Positions 44,997 through 57,268 of a stretch of 64,000 bases of DNA are shown one piece after another. The number at the start of each line of letters is the position of its first letter. Positions within the stretch are counted from its first letter, which is position 1. The DNA lies in NCBI GenBank assembly GCA_033032865.1, contig JAWHQI010000732.1, positions 124,001 through 188,000 of the forward strand, in the 5' to 3' direction. This stretch comes from Dactylorhiza incarnata (taxonomy: Eukaryota; Streptophyta; Magnoliopsida; Asparagales; Orchidaceae). The notes beneath the pieces are model-generated. The model had not been told where the DNA came from. It did not search any database and worked only from the letters and a program-made list of their open reading frames with translations. Both the position numbers and the translations under genes were made by a program.

Positions 44997-46172
44997 TCAT
45001 TGTGGGATAGATGACTGAGGTGGAGAGAGATTTTGATGGATAGGAAATTGAGGTTCAATGTGGATGGGGGACTGAGTATCAGCTAGAGTATGAGAATGGG
45101 GAGGGGTAGGTGATTGAGGTGGAGATGAGACGATTAATGATGGAGAATGTTGGATGGGTGACAAAGGTTCATATGAATGAAGTGGAATGAATGGGGGAAG
45201 AATATTGTCATCTGGAGTAAATGAAGATGGAATTTCTGATGAGTCATTTACTTGAGGAGGTGGAGGAGAAGGCATGGAGGTAGGTGTGTCAGTGTGAGAG
45301 GTGGAAAGGTGAACTTCTTCAAAGATGGTTGTCTGAAGAGGTGGAGGAGGGATTGGAGTTGAGGATTCAGAGAGGGGAACTTCTAGTAGGGTTGAGGGAG
45401 TGCCTGTGTTAGTCCTCGTGCCCTCAGAAGTTGTATTTGATGGTTCTGCCCTTGGAGTCCTCTTAGGGATAACCCTATCCCACTTTCCAAAGAGAGCTTA
45501 AGTCAGCCTCTTACTAGCATTGATAAACACTGTTGGAGATACCAACAACTCTGGGCATTTTGCCTGGAGAACTAATCCCAAAATTCTCCCATAACACACA
45601 CTTAACTTACTTTGCTTCTTCCTTATTGATTCAAACAGAATCAATCCCCAGTTGACTTTCTTCTTTTCCACCATGACCACCATCAATAGAAATTGGTGCC
45701 TGGTTAAATAGTCATGAGCAGAAGTTTTGCATAGTAAAACTTTTCCAACAATATATGCTAATAATTTGTATTCAATAGACAAATTCTTTTTCAGAAGATG
45801 ATTAGGGTTTCCACTGGAATAACCCATTTTCTCCAATTCAACATTAAATTCATCAGATGTGATTTCCAAATCATCATCACCATTCAACAAACCAAAAACT
45901 TCTGACAAGATATCAGGGGTAAGAAGAACCTGATTCCCTGAGATTTTTCCTGAGAGAGTTGTTGCATTCTCTGTCTGAATAGTATGAACCCATTCATTTA
46001 TCTCGGCCACTGGAAGCTTTATTATGGTTGTCATGAACTTCCTCAGTTGTTGGTCTTCAAAGAGTTGAATAATGTCTTGGAAGACTTGATTAGTGCGAGC
46101 AAATGATTCCATATCAACGTCAAAGCCTGCGTCAAACTTCATCGAAGAAATCACTAACTGAGAAATTGCCAT
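44997..46172 (-). pseudogene. Extra ORF of D: same family as the B extra ORF
   Basis: ATG at 46,172 (MAISQLVISSMKFDAGFDVD). Then LSGKISGNQVLLTPDILSEV, YKLLAYIVGKVLLCKTSAHD and LSVCYGRILGLVLQAKCPEL; a TAA at about 45,499 precedes ALFGKWDRVIPKRTPRAEPS. A long Pro/Ser-rich tail runs to 44,997. The N-terminal part is globular and helical, the tail disordered. Blocks shared with B are IVGKxLLCKxSAHD and ALFxKWDRxIPK; the GKIxGxxxxxTPDxLxxxFG block resembles SV (KIQGQYGEITPIDLRSEFG). It is sense relative to pol, after RT-RNase H. Confidence 0.65.
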
Positions 46173-46267
46173 TAGTACCTGCAAAGAAAAACGATTAAGT
46201 GCAGAGGGGAACTGGAGGGAAAAGCAAGTTCTGTAGGCGCAAAGATGAAATAGGATGAAATCTTTGA

Positions 46268-46500
46268 TTATATAGAGAGATTGGAGAAGGGCGCACACTT
46301 TCGTAGAACAGGGTTCGGCTAAACCTAATAAAATCAGAAGTCGAAAAGACTTGGGGCTTTGTCTGACAGCGTTCGACGAAAAAAAAATTCGCCGATCTCC
46401 GTTTGACAATTGCGCTTGTCTTTGTCGATCCTGAACTATTAAGTATCGTCGATCTCCGATCGACGAATGATAGCATTTCGTCATTCTCCGTTCGACGAAA
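46268..46500 (-). promoter_or_regulatory. Internal word cluster and TATA box before the D extra ORF
   Basis: GTTCGACGAA, CGTCGATC, GATCGACGAA and CGTTCGACGAAA at 46,365-46,500 repeat the LTR words of D. Minus-strand CTATATAATC at about 46,277-46,268 lies between them and the start codon at 46,172. This arrangement mirrors the LTR promoter. Confidence 0.75.
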
Positions 46501-46531
46501 TGAGGGGATAAATAGAAAATTTAATTTTTTA

Positions 46532-47894
46532 TCAGATTGAATCTCCATCTATCATTCCTAGCTGATTTATAAAGAAAATATGTTTCTTTTCATCCAAGGG
46601 TTTGGTGAAAATATCAGCTCTTTGCAAATTAGTAGAGATGAATTGTAGGCAAATTTTATTTTTATCCACATTATCTCTGATAAAGTGGTGCCTAATTTCT
46701 ATGTGTTTAGTCCTACTATGGAGAACTGGATTTTGTGCTATAGATATTGCACTAGTATTGTCACAAAATATAATTGAATTATTTAGATTGACACCATAGT
46801 CTAGGAGCTGATTTTGTATCCACAATATCTGTGAACAGCAACTGCCTGCAGCTATGTATTCAGCTTCAGTTGTTGTGTGGACACGGATGTTTGTTTCTTA
46901 CAAAACCAAGATACAAGCCTATCACTAAGAAACTGACATGTTCCTGATGTGCTTTTCCTGTCTACTCTGCATCCAGCATAATCAGAATCTGAGAATCCAG
47001 TTAATTCAAATTCTGATGTTGTTGGATACCAGAATCCTAAATTAGGACAACCCTTTATATATCTCAAATTTTTTTGTAATAAAATTAGATGAGATTCTTT
47101 GGGGTTAACTTGAAACCTAGCACAAATACAGGTAGCAAACATTATATCAGGCCTATTTGCTGTTAAATAAAGTAATGAGCCAACAATTGCTCTATATACT
47201 TTTTGATCAATAGGTTTCCCTGATTCATCAGTATCAACAACAGCATTTGAGGGCATGGGTGTTTTCATGGTGGATGCATCAGACATACCAAACCTTTTCA
47301 CTAATTCCTTAGCATACTTGGATTGTGATATGAATATGCCATTGGGAGTTTGCTTCACTTGAAGACCAAGGAAGTATGATAATTCACCCATACTAGTCAT
47401 TTCAAATTTAGATTGCATTAGGTTAGAGAACCTTTTGCATAAATTTGAATCAGTAGAGCCAAAAATAATATCATCTACATATATTTGAACTAGTAGACTT
47501 TGATTTTTATGTATCCTGAAAAATAGGGTTTTATCAACTATGCCTCTACAGAAATTGTTTTCCAAAAGAAAATTAGTTAAGGTCTCATCACATGCTCTGG
47601 GAGCTTGTTTGAGACCATATAGAGCTTTATTAAGCTTAAATACATAAGAGGAGTGAGTTGGAGAGATAAAACATGGTGGTTATTCCACATAGACTTCTTC
47701 TTTGATGTCTCCATTAAGAAATGCACTCTTCACATCCATTTGATATTACCTTGAATTTCTGGAATGCAGCAAAGGCCAGAAAGATCCTTATAGCTTTAAG
47801 TCTTGCAACAGGAGAAAAGGTCTGATCATAGTCAATTCCTTCTTCCTGTGAATGTCCTTGAGCTATTAATCTTGCTTTGTTTCTGACTATGTTG
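46532..47894 (-). pseudogene. Copia RT-RNase H of D
   Basis: It starts where C inserted ([18 protein letters not shown]) and contains TFSPVARLKAIRIFLAFAA, a frameshift near 47,740, GLKQAPRACDETL, the catalytic IYVDDIIFGST (about 47,485) and RPDIMFATCICARFQ. RNase H: FSDSDYAGC, then a frameshift near 46,875 into TEAEYIAAGSCCSQ, KHIEIRHHFIRDN and ADIFTKPLDEK. The end is at 46,532. The RT start lies on the other side of C at 63,648-64,000. It is disrupted by two frameshifts and a stop in VYVE-TAA-PP. Confidence 0.9.
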
Positions 47895-49474
47895 TGAAAG
47901 GGAGTTTTAGTTCTTATTTATCTGTTTAAAACTCTTGTTTAAGTTTGCTTTAAAAATAAGTGATATATATAAATATATATATATGAGTTTGCTGAAGAGT
48001 AATAAGCACAAACAATTAGAGTGCATAAATAAAATATAGCAAAAGAAATAAAGCAAAACAAACAAGCACATCCAGATGACACAAAGAAATATAGTAGTTC
48101 CCCAAAAAATCTAGGTACATCTACTCTTCTACCCACTGGTAGGAATCCACTAGGTGTTTTTGATCAGGTGTCCACACACCAATGGAGGTTTGATCAGGTG
48201 CCCAATTCACCTATAAGCTTTTGACCAGGTGCTTATAAACCAACTAGATTTTTTGTTCAGGTGTCTTGCCACCAAGGGGTTACACTTTTGAAGGGAGTAT
48301 TAACCCTGTACAAGAGAGGTGAAGGAGAAAGGGAAAAGATTAATTGTTCTTCTCTTTGTGCTGAGAAGACTCTTGATGATCCTGATTGGTAGTTGAGTTG
48401 GATCTTGATGATGATGTTGAAGAGCCCCCGTGTCTGATATAATTGTTAACTGTTTGTGGAGGCCTCTTCTCTTGATTGTACAAACTCCTTTCTTCTTATG
48501 CAGTAATGATCCTGAGCAATTGATTGTGCTTAGTGTCTCAGGATGAATGTGATCTGCAAGAAAGAAGTTAGGCAAAAAGAAGATATAATAATGTATTTGA
48601 TCTGATCTTCTTTTTGCTCCTCTTTTTCTCTTCTTCCATTTCCTATACAGCAAGTGTTAAATGTATTCTGTTCTATATGTTCTCTGTTGCTGTCGAGAGA
48701 TAACACCTATATATATATCCTGATATATATTAATTGCTGTAATATATTCTGCTGTCGTGTATAGTTGTTTTGAATACTTGCTGACCATAAGGAATATAAT
48801 AAATATATCCTTTCATTTCCCAGATCCTTGAGAAGATAACTTGCCGTATTTGGCTTTCTGTAACAGCTAAATCATTTAATACTTTTTCCAACGGCTATAT
48901 TAATTAATACTTCCATGTTGTAATGTCAGAACAATAATATATATAGCAATATATAAAATAGAATAAATAAAATATTTCTCTAATAAAGTCTGACAGCATA
49001 TAAGTAATATTTAATGAAAAAAATAATGCTGCAGAAATTTGTCGACCTCAGCTCGTCATTCGTCGGGCTGAGCTCGCCAAATGATATACTGAACATTTGA
49101 TTAACTGCAGAGGACTTTGTCGAGCGCTGCTGGGATTTCGTCGAGTGTCGTTCGTCATTCGTCGACCCCTGCTTCCCTGCTATAATCTGTCGAGCGCTGC
49201 TGAGATCTGTCGAGCGCTGGCTGGAAAAACTGTCGAGCGCTGCTTATATATTCATCGGGCACCGTCCGACAAATGCTGAGCGTCGTTCGACATTCGTCGA
49301 ACGCCAGTGAACTAAATGAAATATATTTATTTCTCTTCTTATTTTCTGCCTATTATTTATATGTCTATTTGCAGCCTTCTTAATGATAATTAATCTAAGT
49401 TATAATATGAGGTATGATATAAACATAGATACTAAAGGTGGATCCTAACTCAAATCAAAACTAAGGTTCCAACA
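47895..49474 (-). repeat. 3' LTR of C
   Basis: 1,580 bp, TGTTGGAACC...CTCCCTTTCA (minus). TCGTCGA/TGTCGAGCG words at 49,310-49,030, TATA-like CTATTTTATATATTG near 48,955, and TTTTGATCAGGTG repeats at 48,155-48,275. The PPT follows at 49,475. Frames here are shadows. Confidence 0.9.
49030..49310. promoter_or_regulatory. U3 word cluster of C (3' LTR)
   Basis: TGTCGAGCGCTG, TTCGTCGAGTG and CATTCGTCGAACGCC words, about a dozen in 280 bp. The matching set in the 5' LTR is at 63,225-63,475. Confidence 0.82.
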
Positions 49475-50661
49475 ATCTCCCCTATTTGAGTTGGGATCCT
49501 AATCCAAATAAACTAGGTTCTAACAATCTCCCCCTATTTGGTTTAGGATTCCTAAGCATAAAAAGTCTTGATCTGCTTAAGGGTTAGAGATTATTTTTAA
49601 ATTTCTTTTATAACTAAGCAATTTTTAATTTCCTGAATTTTGATTTAAATAGGATTTTTAAATGAAATGAATTGCTAGCTGTTAACAGATTCTAAGAATT
49701 TTATAATTAGAATGACAATATCTGATAGCTTCTTTCTATAGAATCCCCTTAATCAGAAGAGACTCACACTCAGAGCTCTGATCCTTTCAGATCCATGCTA
49801 CTTGAGTAGAATGCTCAAGCTGATTTTGGAGAAAATCTATAAGATAATGAAGTTATCTAATATTGCTTTTAAAATAGAAAAATTCAACAGAATCATTAAA
49901 ACTACTGTTTAATTTAATTTAAGTACAAATATTAAAAGTTTTAAAATTTGCCTTATAGAAAAATATTTTGGCCTTTTTATTTCATTAAAGTACAATTTTG
50001 AACGTTTATTTTTATTTTGCTGAACATAAGAAAATTCTTTTTCTTTAAGATTTTGTTGAAAGTTATCAGCTTTAAATATCTTATTTTTTAAACAGATAGT
50101 TTGTTCTATAGAAATTTTGAAAGGAGTTAAATTAATTATTTTTGTTAACCCTTTTCTGATTTCAGTTTTAGAATTTATCACATTTGTATATATTAACTCA
50201 AAATCTGATATAATTACTTTTTCTGATTCTGATTCAGAATTTATCAAATCTGTAGATGGTGAGTTGAAAACAGATGTGAAATCAGAGGTAAAATTAGGAA
50301 ATGTTGTTACCTCTTTTACCTTTTCTTCATCAGATTCAGCATCTGATTCAGATTCTGATATGTAATCTGAACCATATATTGCCATCATACAAAAGGCTTT
50401 GGCTTTTTGTTCTTCCTAGTTTTCTTTTTCAGTTAGAGTAACTAATGGTTCTGCATCAAAAATGATGTTAGTGGAAGAGGAAGAAGATGGTTCATTTACC
50501 ATTCTAGAGAGGGAGTTCCAAATGCTCCTTGCTGAAGTGCAGTCAGCCACTTTAAGAAAAATGTCATCAGACATTGATTTATCTAATATCTCCATGGCTA
50601 TGACATCAACACTTTTAATCCTTTCCTGATCATCAGATGAAGAAGTTGAAGATGTAGTTCC
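49475..50661 (-). pseudogene. gag of C, downstream part
   Basis: Continues the gag begun at 61,909 after removal of SV: DDQERIKSVDVIAMEILDKS, then CTSARSIWNSLSRMVNEPSS and an acidic tail (frame 50,388-49,909). A TAG interrupts the acidic region near 50,420. No zinc knuckle or pol is present; about 430 bp of non-coding DNA lead to the PPT (CCAAATAGGGGGAGAT, minus). Confidence 0.72.
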
Positions 50662-51902
50662 TGTTGGAGCATGCGTTTCGCACTCGTCCGATTTGAGAAT
50701 AACAAATCCCGAATGTATTTGATTCTATTTTTGATTAATGGTGTGCAGATAACAGTTGCAAGTATAACATGTTTGCAATTGGAGAAAAATACCGATTTTC
50801 CAGAAATTGGAGCTATCGGAATTCCGACATCTAGCTAACGGATTTCCGCTAGCGCACGATTTCTTCCCAGCGATTGAGAGCTAACGGATTTCTGACAGCG
50901 CACGATTTCTTCCCAGTGGTTTAGAGCTATCGGATTTCCGACAACAGTAACGGATTTCCGACAGTGCACGATCTTCCCGTAATACTACGACGTGCAGCGG
51001 TTACGCAAGCTAATGGATATCCGATAGAGCTATCGGATATCTGACAGCCCACGTCTCAACCACGACCTCCACTTCGAGCAGAAACTTCGAATTAGTGGGA
51101 CACGTGGCAGCCTCTAGAGATATCGGATTCTGGCGATACCTAGCTAACGGACGGCGACAGCTCTTTTTTGTTAAAAGGGTTCAGAACTTCGTGGAATTCA
51201 TTCCTACAGACATTCAAGCTTTCTTCCTGAGTGTTATCGTCCAGAGAGCTCCAGAGAACGAAAATCCCCATCCTTGAAGAAGAAAAGAGAGAGCAAAGCC
51301 GAAGATTGTACACGCGTTCCAAGGAGACTTTCTCAAGGATTCTTCGCTGCTTTAGTCCAGAAATTCTAAAGGGGGTTTTTATTTTGTATTTCATTTATAT
51401 TCACATTCATCTTGTAATCGTTGTAGAAATCGTCGTCTTGTGTGCGACGTCTAAGTCCGTGTGAGGCTTAGGGGAAATCATCACCTTGTGTGTGGTGTTA
51501 GATCCTTGTGTGGTCTAGGGCAAATCATCGTCTTGTGTGCGGTGTCAAGTCCTTGTGTGGCTTGGGAGAAAATTGCCGCCGTGTGTGCTGCGTCTAGATC
51601 AAGATTTGATTTAGGGGGAGGCTAGTGTCTATATCTGGGAGATATAGGCTATAGCCAACCGGTCCTTAGGAGAAGGACCGGTGAAAAAAGACAAGAGATT
51701 TTATTAATTTTAAGCCTTTGATTCCAAGCTTTATTGGAATCATTTCTACTCATTATCTTTGATGAAATAAAATCTTATTTTTAAATTCAATTATTTGTTT
51801 CTATATTCATATATTGTTTCGTTTTTATAAAAATTATCAAAGGTTTAAATTGCCCTTATTCACCCCCCCCCCCCCCCTCTAAGTGCACCACAAGATCCAA
51901 CA
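50662..51902 (+). repeat. 5' LTR of SV
   Basis: 1,241 bp. AGCTATCGGAT/TTCCGACAG words fill 50,806-51,160. A TATA-like TTAAAAG is at 51,171-51,177. The leader contains four units of the type CTTGTGTG(C/T)GGTGT...AGTCC/GATCCTTGTGTG (51,430-51,575). The U5 end has a C-run (51,863-51,877) then CTCTAAGTGCACC. The frame at 51,095-51,394 is a shadow. Confidence 0.93.
50806..51160. promoter_or_regulatory. U3 word cluster of SV: AGCTATCGGATATCCGACAG
   Basis: About a dozen copies of (A)GCTA(T/A)CGGAT(T/A)TCCGA(C/T)A lie upstream of the promoter; many are inverted repeats around GATATC, GAATTC or GATTTC. The phrase GCACGATTTCTTCCCAGC separates several. The matching cluster of the 3' LTR is at 60,640-60,990. 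Confidence 0.88.
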
Positions 51903-51904
51903 AG

Positions 51905-51916
51905 TGGTATCAGAGC
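51905..51916 (+). other. Primer-binding site of SV
   Basis: TGGTATCAGAGC, perfectly complementary to the 3' end of plant initiator tRNA-Met, two bases after the LTR. Confidence 0.95.
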
Positions 51917-51953
51917 GAGGTTAATTCCTTATAAGGTTTAACAACCTGGAATT

Positions 51954-53886
51954 ATGGCGCACCATGATCATGCCTTTTTCGAGGGGCAAGGAATAACTAG
52001 ACCACCATTATTTACGGGTTCCGATTATAATTATTGGAAATCTAGGATGAGGTGTTTTTTAATATCATTAGATATTGAAGTAAGGAATATGGTTGAAACA
52101 AATTATACTCATCCTACTTTTACAATTGGTGATATTGTCATGGAGAAACCAAAATATAAATGGGATGACCAGGACAAATTAAAATGCAAAAATAATGCAA
52201 AAGCAATGAACGCATTATTTTGTGCTCTTGATAAAACTGAGTTTAATAGAACCTGCGCATGTCAAACTGCATATGAAATTTGGAATTTATTGGAAATTAC
52301 TCATGAAGGTACCTCGTAGGTGAAGGACTCAAAGCTTTTTGAATTGGAGTCAGAATTCGAAAAGTTCAGGATGGAGGTAGATGAGGATGTGGATTCCATG
52401 TACACAAGATTCACTAAGATATTAAATGACTCAAAAGTTTTAGGAATTTTTTTTTTCAAATGGTGATTTGGTAAGAAAAATTCTTAGATCTCTCCCCGCT
52501 AAATTCAAACCCAAAGTGACGGCTATTTCTGAATCTCATGATCTTAAAGCTCTTAATATTGAAAGCCTTATTGGGAACTTGAAAACTCATGAAGTTGAAT
52601 TGAAAATTCAACAACAAGAGTATATGGAGCCAAAGAAGAAAGGATTGGCTCTAAGATCTAAGAAGGAGGAAAGTATTGATTCTGAGGAGGAAGAAGAAGA
52701 TGAGGAAAGTTTATTTGTTAGAAAGTTTAGGAAATTTATGAAAAACCCAGAGAGGAGGAATTCATTTAAGAAGTATTTTAAGAAGGAGACGTTTAGGAAG
52801 AAAAAAGGAAAGGAAGACGATGAGGAGGAAGAGAGACCGCCATCGGAGTGCTATCACTGCAAGAAGTTAGGACACATCCGAAGCAAGTGTCCAAAGTACT
52901 TAAAAGAACTTAAAGAAAAGAACCACAAAGGGACGAAGAAGTTGCTGAAGGCAGAAACATGGGATGATACTACTTCTGAGGATGCAAGCAGTTCAAGCTC
53001 AAGTAAAGAAGAGGAGGCCAACATGTGCTTAATGGGAAAGAGCGTCATATCTGATGACGAATGCAGTGTCCAAAATGACACTGAGGTAACTTCTCCAACC
53101 TACGACGAATTATTTTCTGAATTTTTAAAGACTTGCAAATTTTTTGAAAATAGTTTAAAAGATAATGATCTTCTTAAATCTGAAAATGAAATTTTGCTTA
53201 AAGAAAACAAAAAATTGTTAAATGAAATTAAGACTATTGGAAAAAGAGAAATTTCTTGCCAAGAGTGTGATCACTTTTTGGGAAGAATTATAGAACTTGA
53301 AGAATCTCTTTCCAAATCTCATTCTACAATAAAAATTCTTACCAAAAAGAATGAGATTTTAGAGAGAGATCTGAAATCTTCAATTTCCAAAGTCCATGAA
53401 GGAAAGAAATCTTTTGAATGTAGATGTGTAAATTTAGTATCCGAGAATACAGAAATGAGAAACCAGATTCATGACTTAACGCTAGCCTTGAAAAAATTTG
53501 GAATGGGCCGAAGATCACTGGATATGATCTTAGAATACCAATGCCATGGATCTGGAAGGTTTGGACTCGGATACACATCAGGAAGCTATCGCCCGGCGAC
53601 AACCACTGTCGTCGGCGATAGAGAAAAGTCCAAAAATTCTGTTTTTAAAAATTCTGAAGTGAGTAAATTGTCAAATACTGCATCCTCATCCAGCAAAAGT
53701 CCAGAAAAGTTATACTCTTCTCAATACATTACATGTGCCAAATGCAATAGATTTGGTCACACTATAGACTCTTGCTGGAGGAAAGGAAAAAGTAAAATTA
53801 AACAAATCTGGGTGCCTAAGGCTTCTACCTATACTATGGGTGGAACCACTTGGGTAACCAGATCTTTACTCACCTCTTCTTTCTAG
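51954..53886 (+). pseudogene. gag of SV, Sirevirus type, two zinc knuckles
   Basis: ATG at 51,954: MAHHDHAFFEGQGITRPPLF then DYNYWKSRMRCFLISLD, the typical Sirevirus gag opening; KAMNALFCALDKTEFNR and YEIWNLLEITHEGTS follow. A TAG at 52,317-52,319 stands where CAG (Gln) is expected, and a T-run near 52,448-52,456 causes a frameshift. The next frame (52,468-53,886) reads VRKILRSLPAKFKPKVTAI, the knuckle CYHCKKLGHIRSKCP (about 52,849-52,893), a long coiled acidic region and a second knuckle CAKCNRFGHTIDSCW (about 53,731-53,775). It ends at TAG 53,884-53,886, in frame with pol. Confidence 0.92.
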
Positions 53887-55521
53887 GTGTGTTGGAAGGC
53901 TAAGGACAAAGAAGACGTGTGGTACTTGGACTCGGGTTGTTCAAAGCACATGACGGGCAATAAAGAGAAGTTCCTTAGCCTGGAGATGAAGAAAGGAGGA
54001 GTTGTTACATTCGGAGATAATGGAAAAGGAAAAATCATCGGCATCGGAGTTGTGGGTAACAAAAATTGTTCAATTTCAAATGTCTTATTTGTAGAAGGAT
54101 TAAAGCATAATTTGATTTCTATTAGTCAATTATGTGATAAGGGTTTAGATGTTTTATTTGAATCTTCTACAAATTTGTGCAAAATTATTAATTCTAAAAC
54201 AAAAGAAATTGTTTTTACCGCACCTAGATGTCATAACGTATATATGATTAAATTTCTTGATTTTTCAAATTCTACTTTAAAATGTTTTTTATCAAAAAAT
54301 GATGAATTAGAATTATGGCATAGGCGACTTGGATATACTAGTGCCAAGTTAATTACAAAACTTTCAAAAGATAAATTAATTAAAGGTTTACCATTGTTAA
54401 ATGGAAATTTATCTTCTTCATTATGTGTGCCTTGCCAAAAAGGAAAATTTTCAAAATCATCTTTCAAAAGTAAAAATATTATTTCTACCACTAGGCCACT
54501 TCAATTAATACATATGGATTTATTTGGGCCAATTGGAATTTCTAGCTTAGGAGGTAGAAAATATACATTTGTATTGATTGATGATTATTCTCGTTTTTGT
54601 TGGACTGTATTTCTAACCTCCAAATCCGATGCATTTTCAGAATTTTCAAAACTATGTTTGCGTATTCAAAATGAATTAGAGTTAAAAATTAAACGCATAC
54701 GATCGGATCATGGAGGAGAATTTGAAAATGAAAAGTTTATTTCTTTTTTTACAGAGTTAGGAATTAAACACGAATTTTCCGCTCCACGCACACCACAACA
54801 AAATGGTGTAGTGGAGAGGAAAAATAGAACTCTTCAAGAGTTAGCCCGTACGATGCTATCTGAATTTAAATTACCAAAATCTTTTTGGGCTGAAGCGGTT
54901 AATACGACATGTTATGTAATTAATAGAGTAATGCTTCGCCCTATTTTAAAATTAACCCCTTATGAATTAATTTTTAGTAAAAAATCAAATGTTTCTTATT
55001 TCAAAGTTTTTGGTTGTAAATGTTTTATTTTGAATTCTAAAGATTCCTTAGGAAAATTTGATGAAAAATGTGATGAAGGTATTTTTATTGGCTATTCTTC
55101 AACTAGTAAAGCTTATAGGATTTTTAATAAAATAACAAAAAAAGTTGAAGAATCTATTCATGTTAGGTTTGATGAGTTTGTTTCATGTGTAGAAAAGAAA
55201 ATTACAGGAAAAGAAGATGGACCCCTTCCTTCGGTGGAGAATGATGATGAAGAACTTGGAGAAAATGAAGAAGAAAAAGAAGAAGAAAGAGGAGGAGAAA
55301 GAGAAGAAGAAGATAGAGAAGAAGAAGAAAGAGAAGAATATGTGCCTCCAAGTGAATTGAGATTTTCAAAGGATCATCCAAAGGAGCTTATCATTGGAGA
55401 TCCGCAAAAAGGGGTTAGTACTCGTTCATCGTTACATGTTTTATTTTCAAACCTTTGCTTTGTCTCTAAAATAGAACCAAAAGATGTTTCCACCGCTTTA
55501 AATGATGAATTTTGGTTATGA
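53887..55521 (+). pseudogene. Protease-integrase of SV
   Basis: The protease signature WYLDSGCSKHMTG lies at about 53,920. Integrase: ELWHRRLGYTSAKL, where the second His of the HH pair is Tyr (CAT to TAT); CVPCQKGK; HMDLFGPIG (first Asp); RSDHGGEFEN (second Asp); NGVVERKNRTLQEL (Glu); SFWAEAVNTTCYVINR. A Glu-rich linker (ENEEEKEEERGGEREEEDR) leads to the RT. The reading frame is continuous from 53,887 to a TGA at 55,519-55,521, where a 1-nt loss separates it from RT. The catalytic triad is intact but the zinc-binding site is damaged. Confidence 0.93.
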
Positions 55522-56995
55522 ATGAAGAACTTAATCAATTTGAACGTAATAAGGTTTGGAATCTTGTAGAACGACCCAAAAATCGTCCTGTAGCTGGAGT
55601 CAAGTGGATTTTTAAAAATAAATTGGACAATGAATCTAGAATTGTTAGAAATAAAGCCAGATTAGTTGCAAAAGGTTATGCACAAATTGAAGGGATAGAT
55701 TTTGATGAAACTTTTGCACCCATAGCAAGATTAGAAGCGGTTAGGATATTTCTTGCATTTGCTTGTTTTAAAAGATTTAAATTATATCAAATGGATGTCA
55801 AAACCGCATTTTTAAACGGGTTTATAAAAGAAGAGGTTTATGTAGAACAACCCCCTGACTTTATAAATGTAAAATATCCAAATTATGTTTATAAATTAGA
55901 TAAAGCGCTTTATGTATTAAAACAAGCGCCTCGTGCTTGGTACGATCGATTAACTCAATATTTGTTAAAGCACGATTATAAAATTGGAAGTGCCGATTCT
56001 ACACTCTTCATTAGCAAATTAATCATGATTTAGTTATTTTGCAAATTTATGTTGATGATATTATTTTTGGAGCCACTAATGAAGAGTTGTGTAATGAAGT
56101 AGTTCAAATTATGAAAAATGAATTTGAAATGAGCATGATAGGTGAACTTTCATATTTTCTAGGTTTTCAAATTACACAAAAACATAATGGTATTTTTATA
56201 TGTCAATCCAAATATATTCATGATATGTTAAAAAGATTTGGATTTGAAAATCTTAAGCATGCAAACACTCCTATGAGTACTTCACTAAAATTAGCAAAAG
56301 ATGAAAGTGGAGTTTCAATTGACCAAACCCTTTATAGAATCATGATAGGATCTTTATTATATTTAACCGCATCTAGACCTGACATTATGTTTGTCATTTG
56401 TTTATGTGCTAGATTTCAGGCTAATCCTAAAGAGTCACATTTAAAAACGGTGAAACGCATCTTTCGATATCTTATAGGAACATCTAAATTAGGATTATGG
56501 TATCCTCATAATGATTCCTTTATTTTACATGGATTTTCTGATTCAGATTATGCGGGATGTTCTTTAGATAGAAAAAGCTCTAGTGGGACTTGTCATTTTA
56601 TCGGCCCTTCACTTATATCATGGTCGAGTAAGAAACAGAATTCTGTTGCCCTCTCTACTACCGAGGCCGAATATATTGCACTAGGTAGTTGTTGTGCCCA
56701 AGCTCTTTGGATGTCACAAACATTAGAAGACTTTGGCATGCAACAAAGTAGTGTAGAATTAAAGTGTGACAATAAAAGTGCTATAGACTTAACTAATAAT
56801 CCCGTATTACACTCTAGATCTAAGCATATAGATGTCCGACATCATTTTATAAGAGATCATATTAAGAAGGGTAATGTAAAAATCAATTTCATAGGAACGG
56901 ATTCACAACTAGCGGATATATTCACTAAATCGTTACCGGATTCCCGTTTTTCTATGCTTAGGCTAGAATTAGGAATCCTAGACATTTCACAATGA
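55512..56995 (+). pseudogene. RT-RNase H of SV
   Basis: First part (to 56,033): [59 protein letters not shown] and [11 protein letters not shown] single-base change near 56,020 shifts the frame just before IYVDDIIFGATNE (from 56,039). Then RPDIMFVICLCARFQ, FSDSDYAGC, LSTTEAEYIALGSCC, CDNKSAIDL, HSRSKHIDVRHHFIRD and ADIFTKSLPDSRFS, ending ILDISQ at 56,995. All catalytic residues of RT (YVDD) and RNase H are present; only the frameshifts stop expression. Confidence 0.94.
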
Positions 56996-57214
56996 TTATA
57001 TCACTATTTATAACCTATAAAAATTTAACAAAAAAACCATCACAATAGCTATTCATTTTTAAAAAAAGGAAGAAAAACTAAATCTTAACATAGACATTCA
57101 CCATCATATAACATGTCTAAATATCAAAAAATATTACAGAATTTTAATAAAAAAGTACTTAAAATGTCTCATAAAAAAAATTCACAAAATTAGAGAGAGA
57201 TCTGGGCTGGGCAG

Positions 57215-57255
57215 CTGTCGGATGGCGACAGTAGGATGTCGGATGGCGATAGCTC
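57215..57255. promoter_or_regulatory. Internal SV words 3' of the antisense ORF
   Basis: GCTGTCGGATGGCGACAG and GATGTCGGATGGCGATAGCTCC: two copies of a word related to the LTR word, lying at the stop-codon end of the antisense ORF. Confidence 0.7.
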
Positions 57256-57268
57256 CCAGAAGTCTTTT

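Noticed and set aside
51905..51916. tRNA-like sequence TGGTATCAGAGC
   Set aside because: It is only the 12-nt primer-binding site next to the LTR; no tRNA cloverleaf surrounds it.
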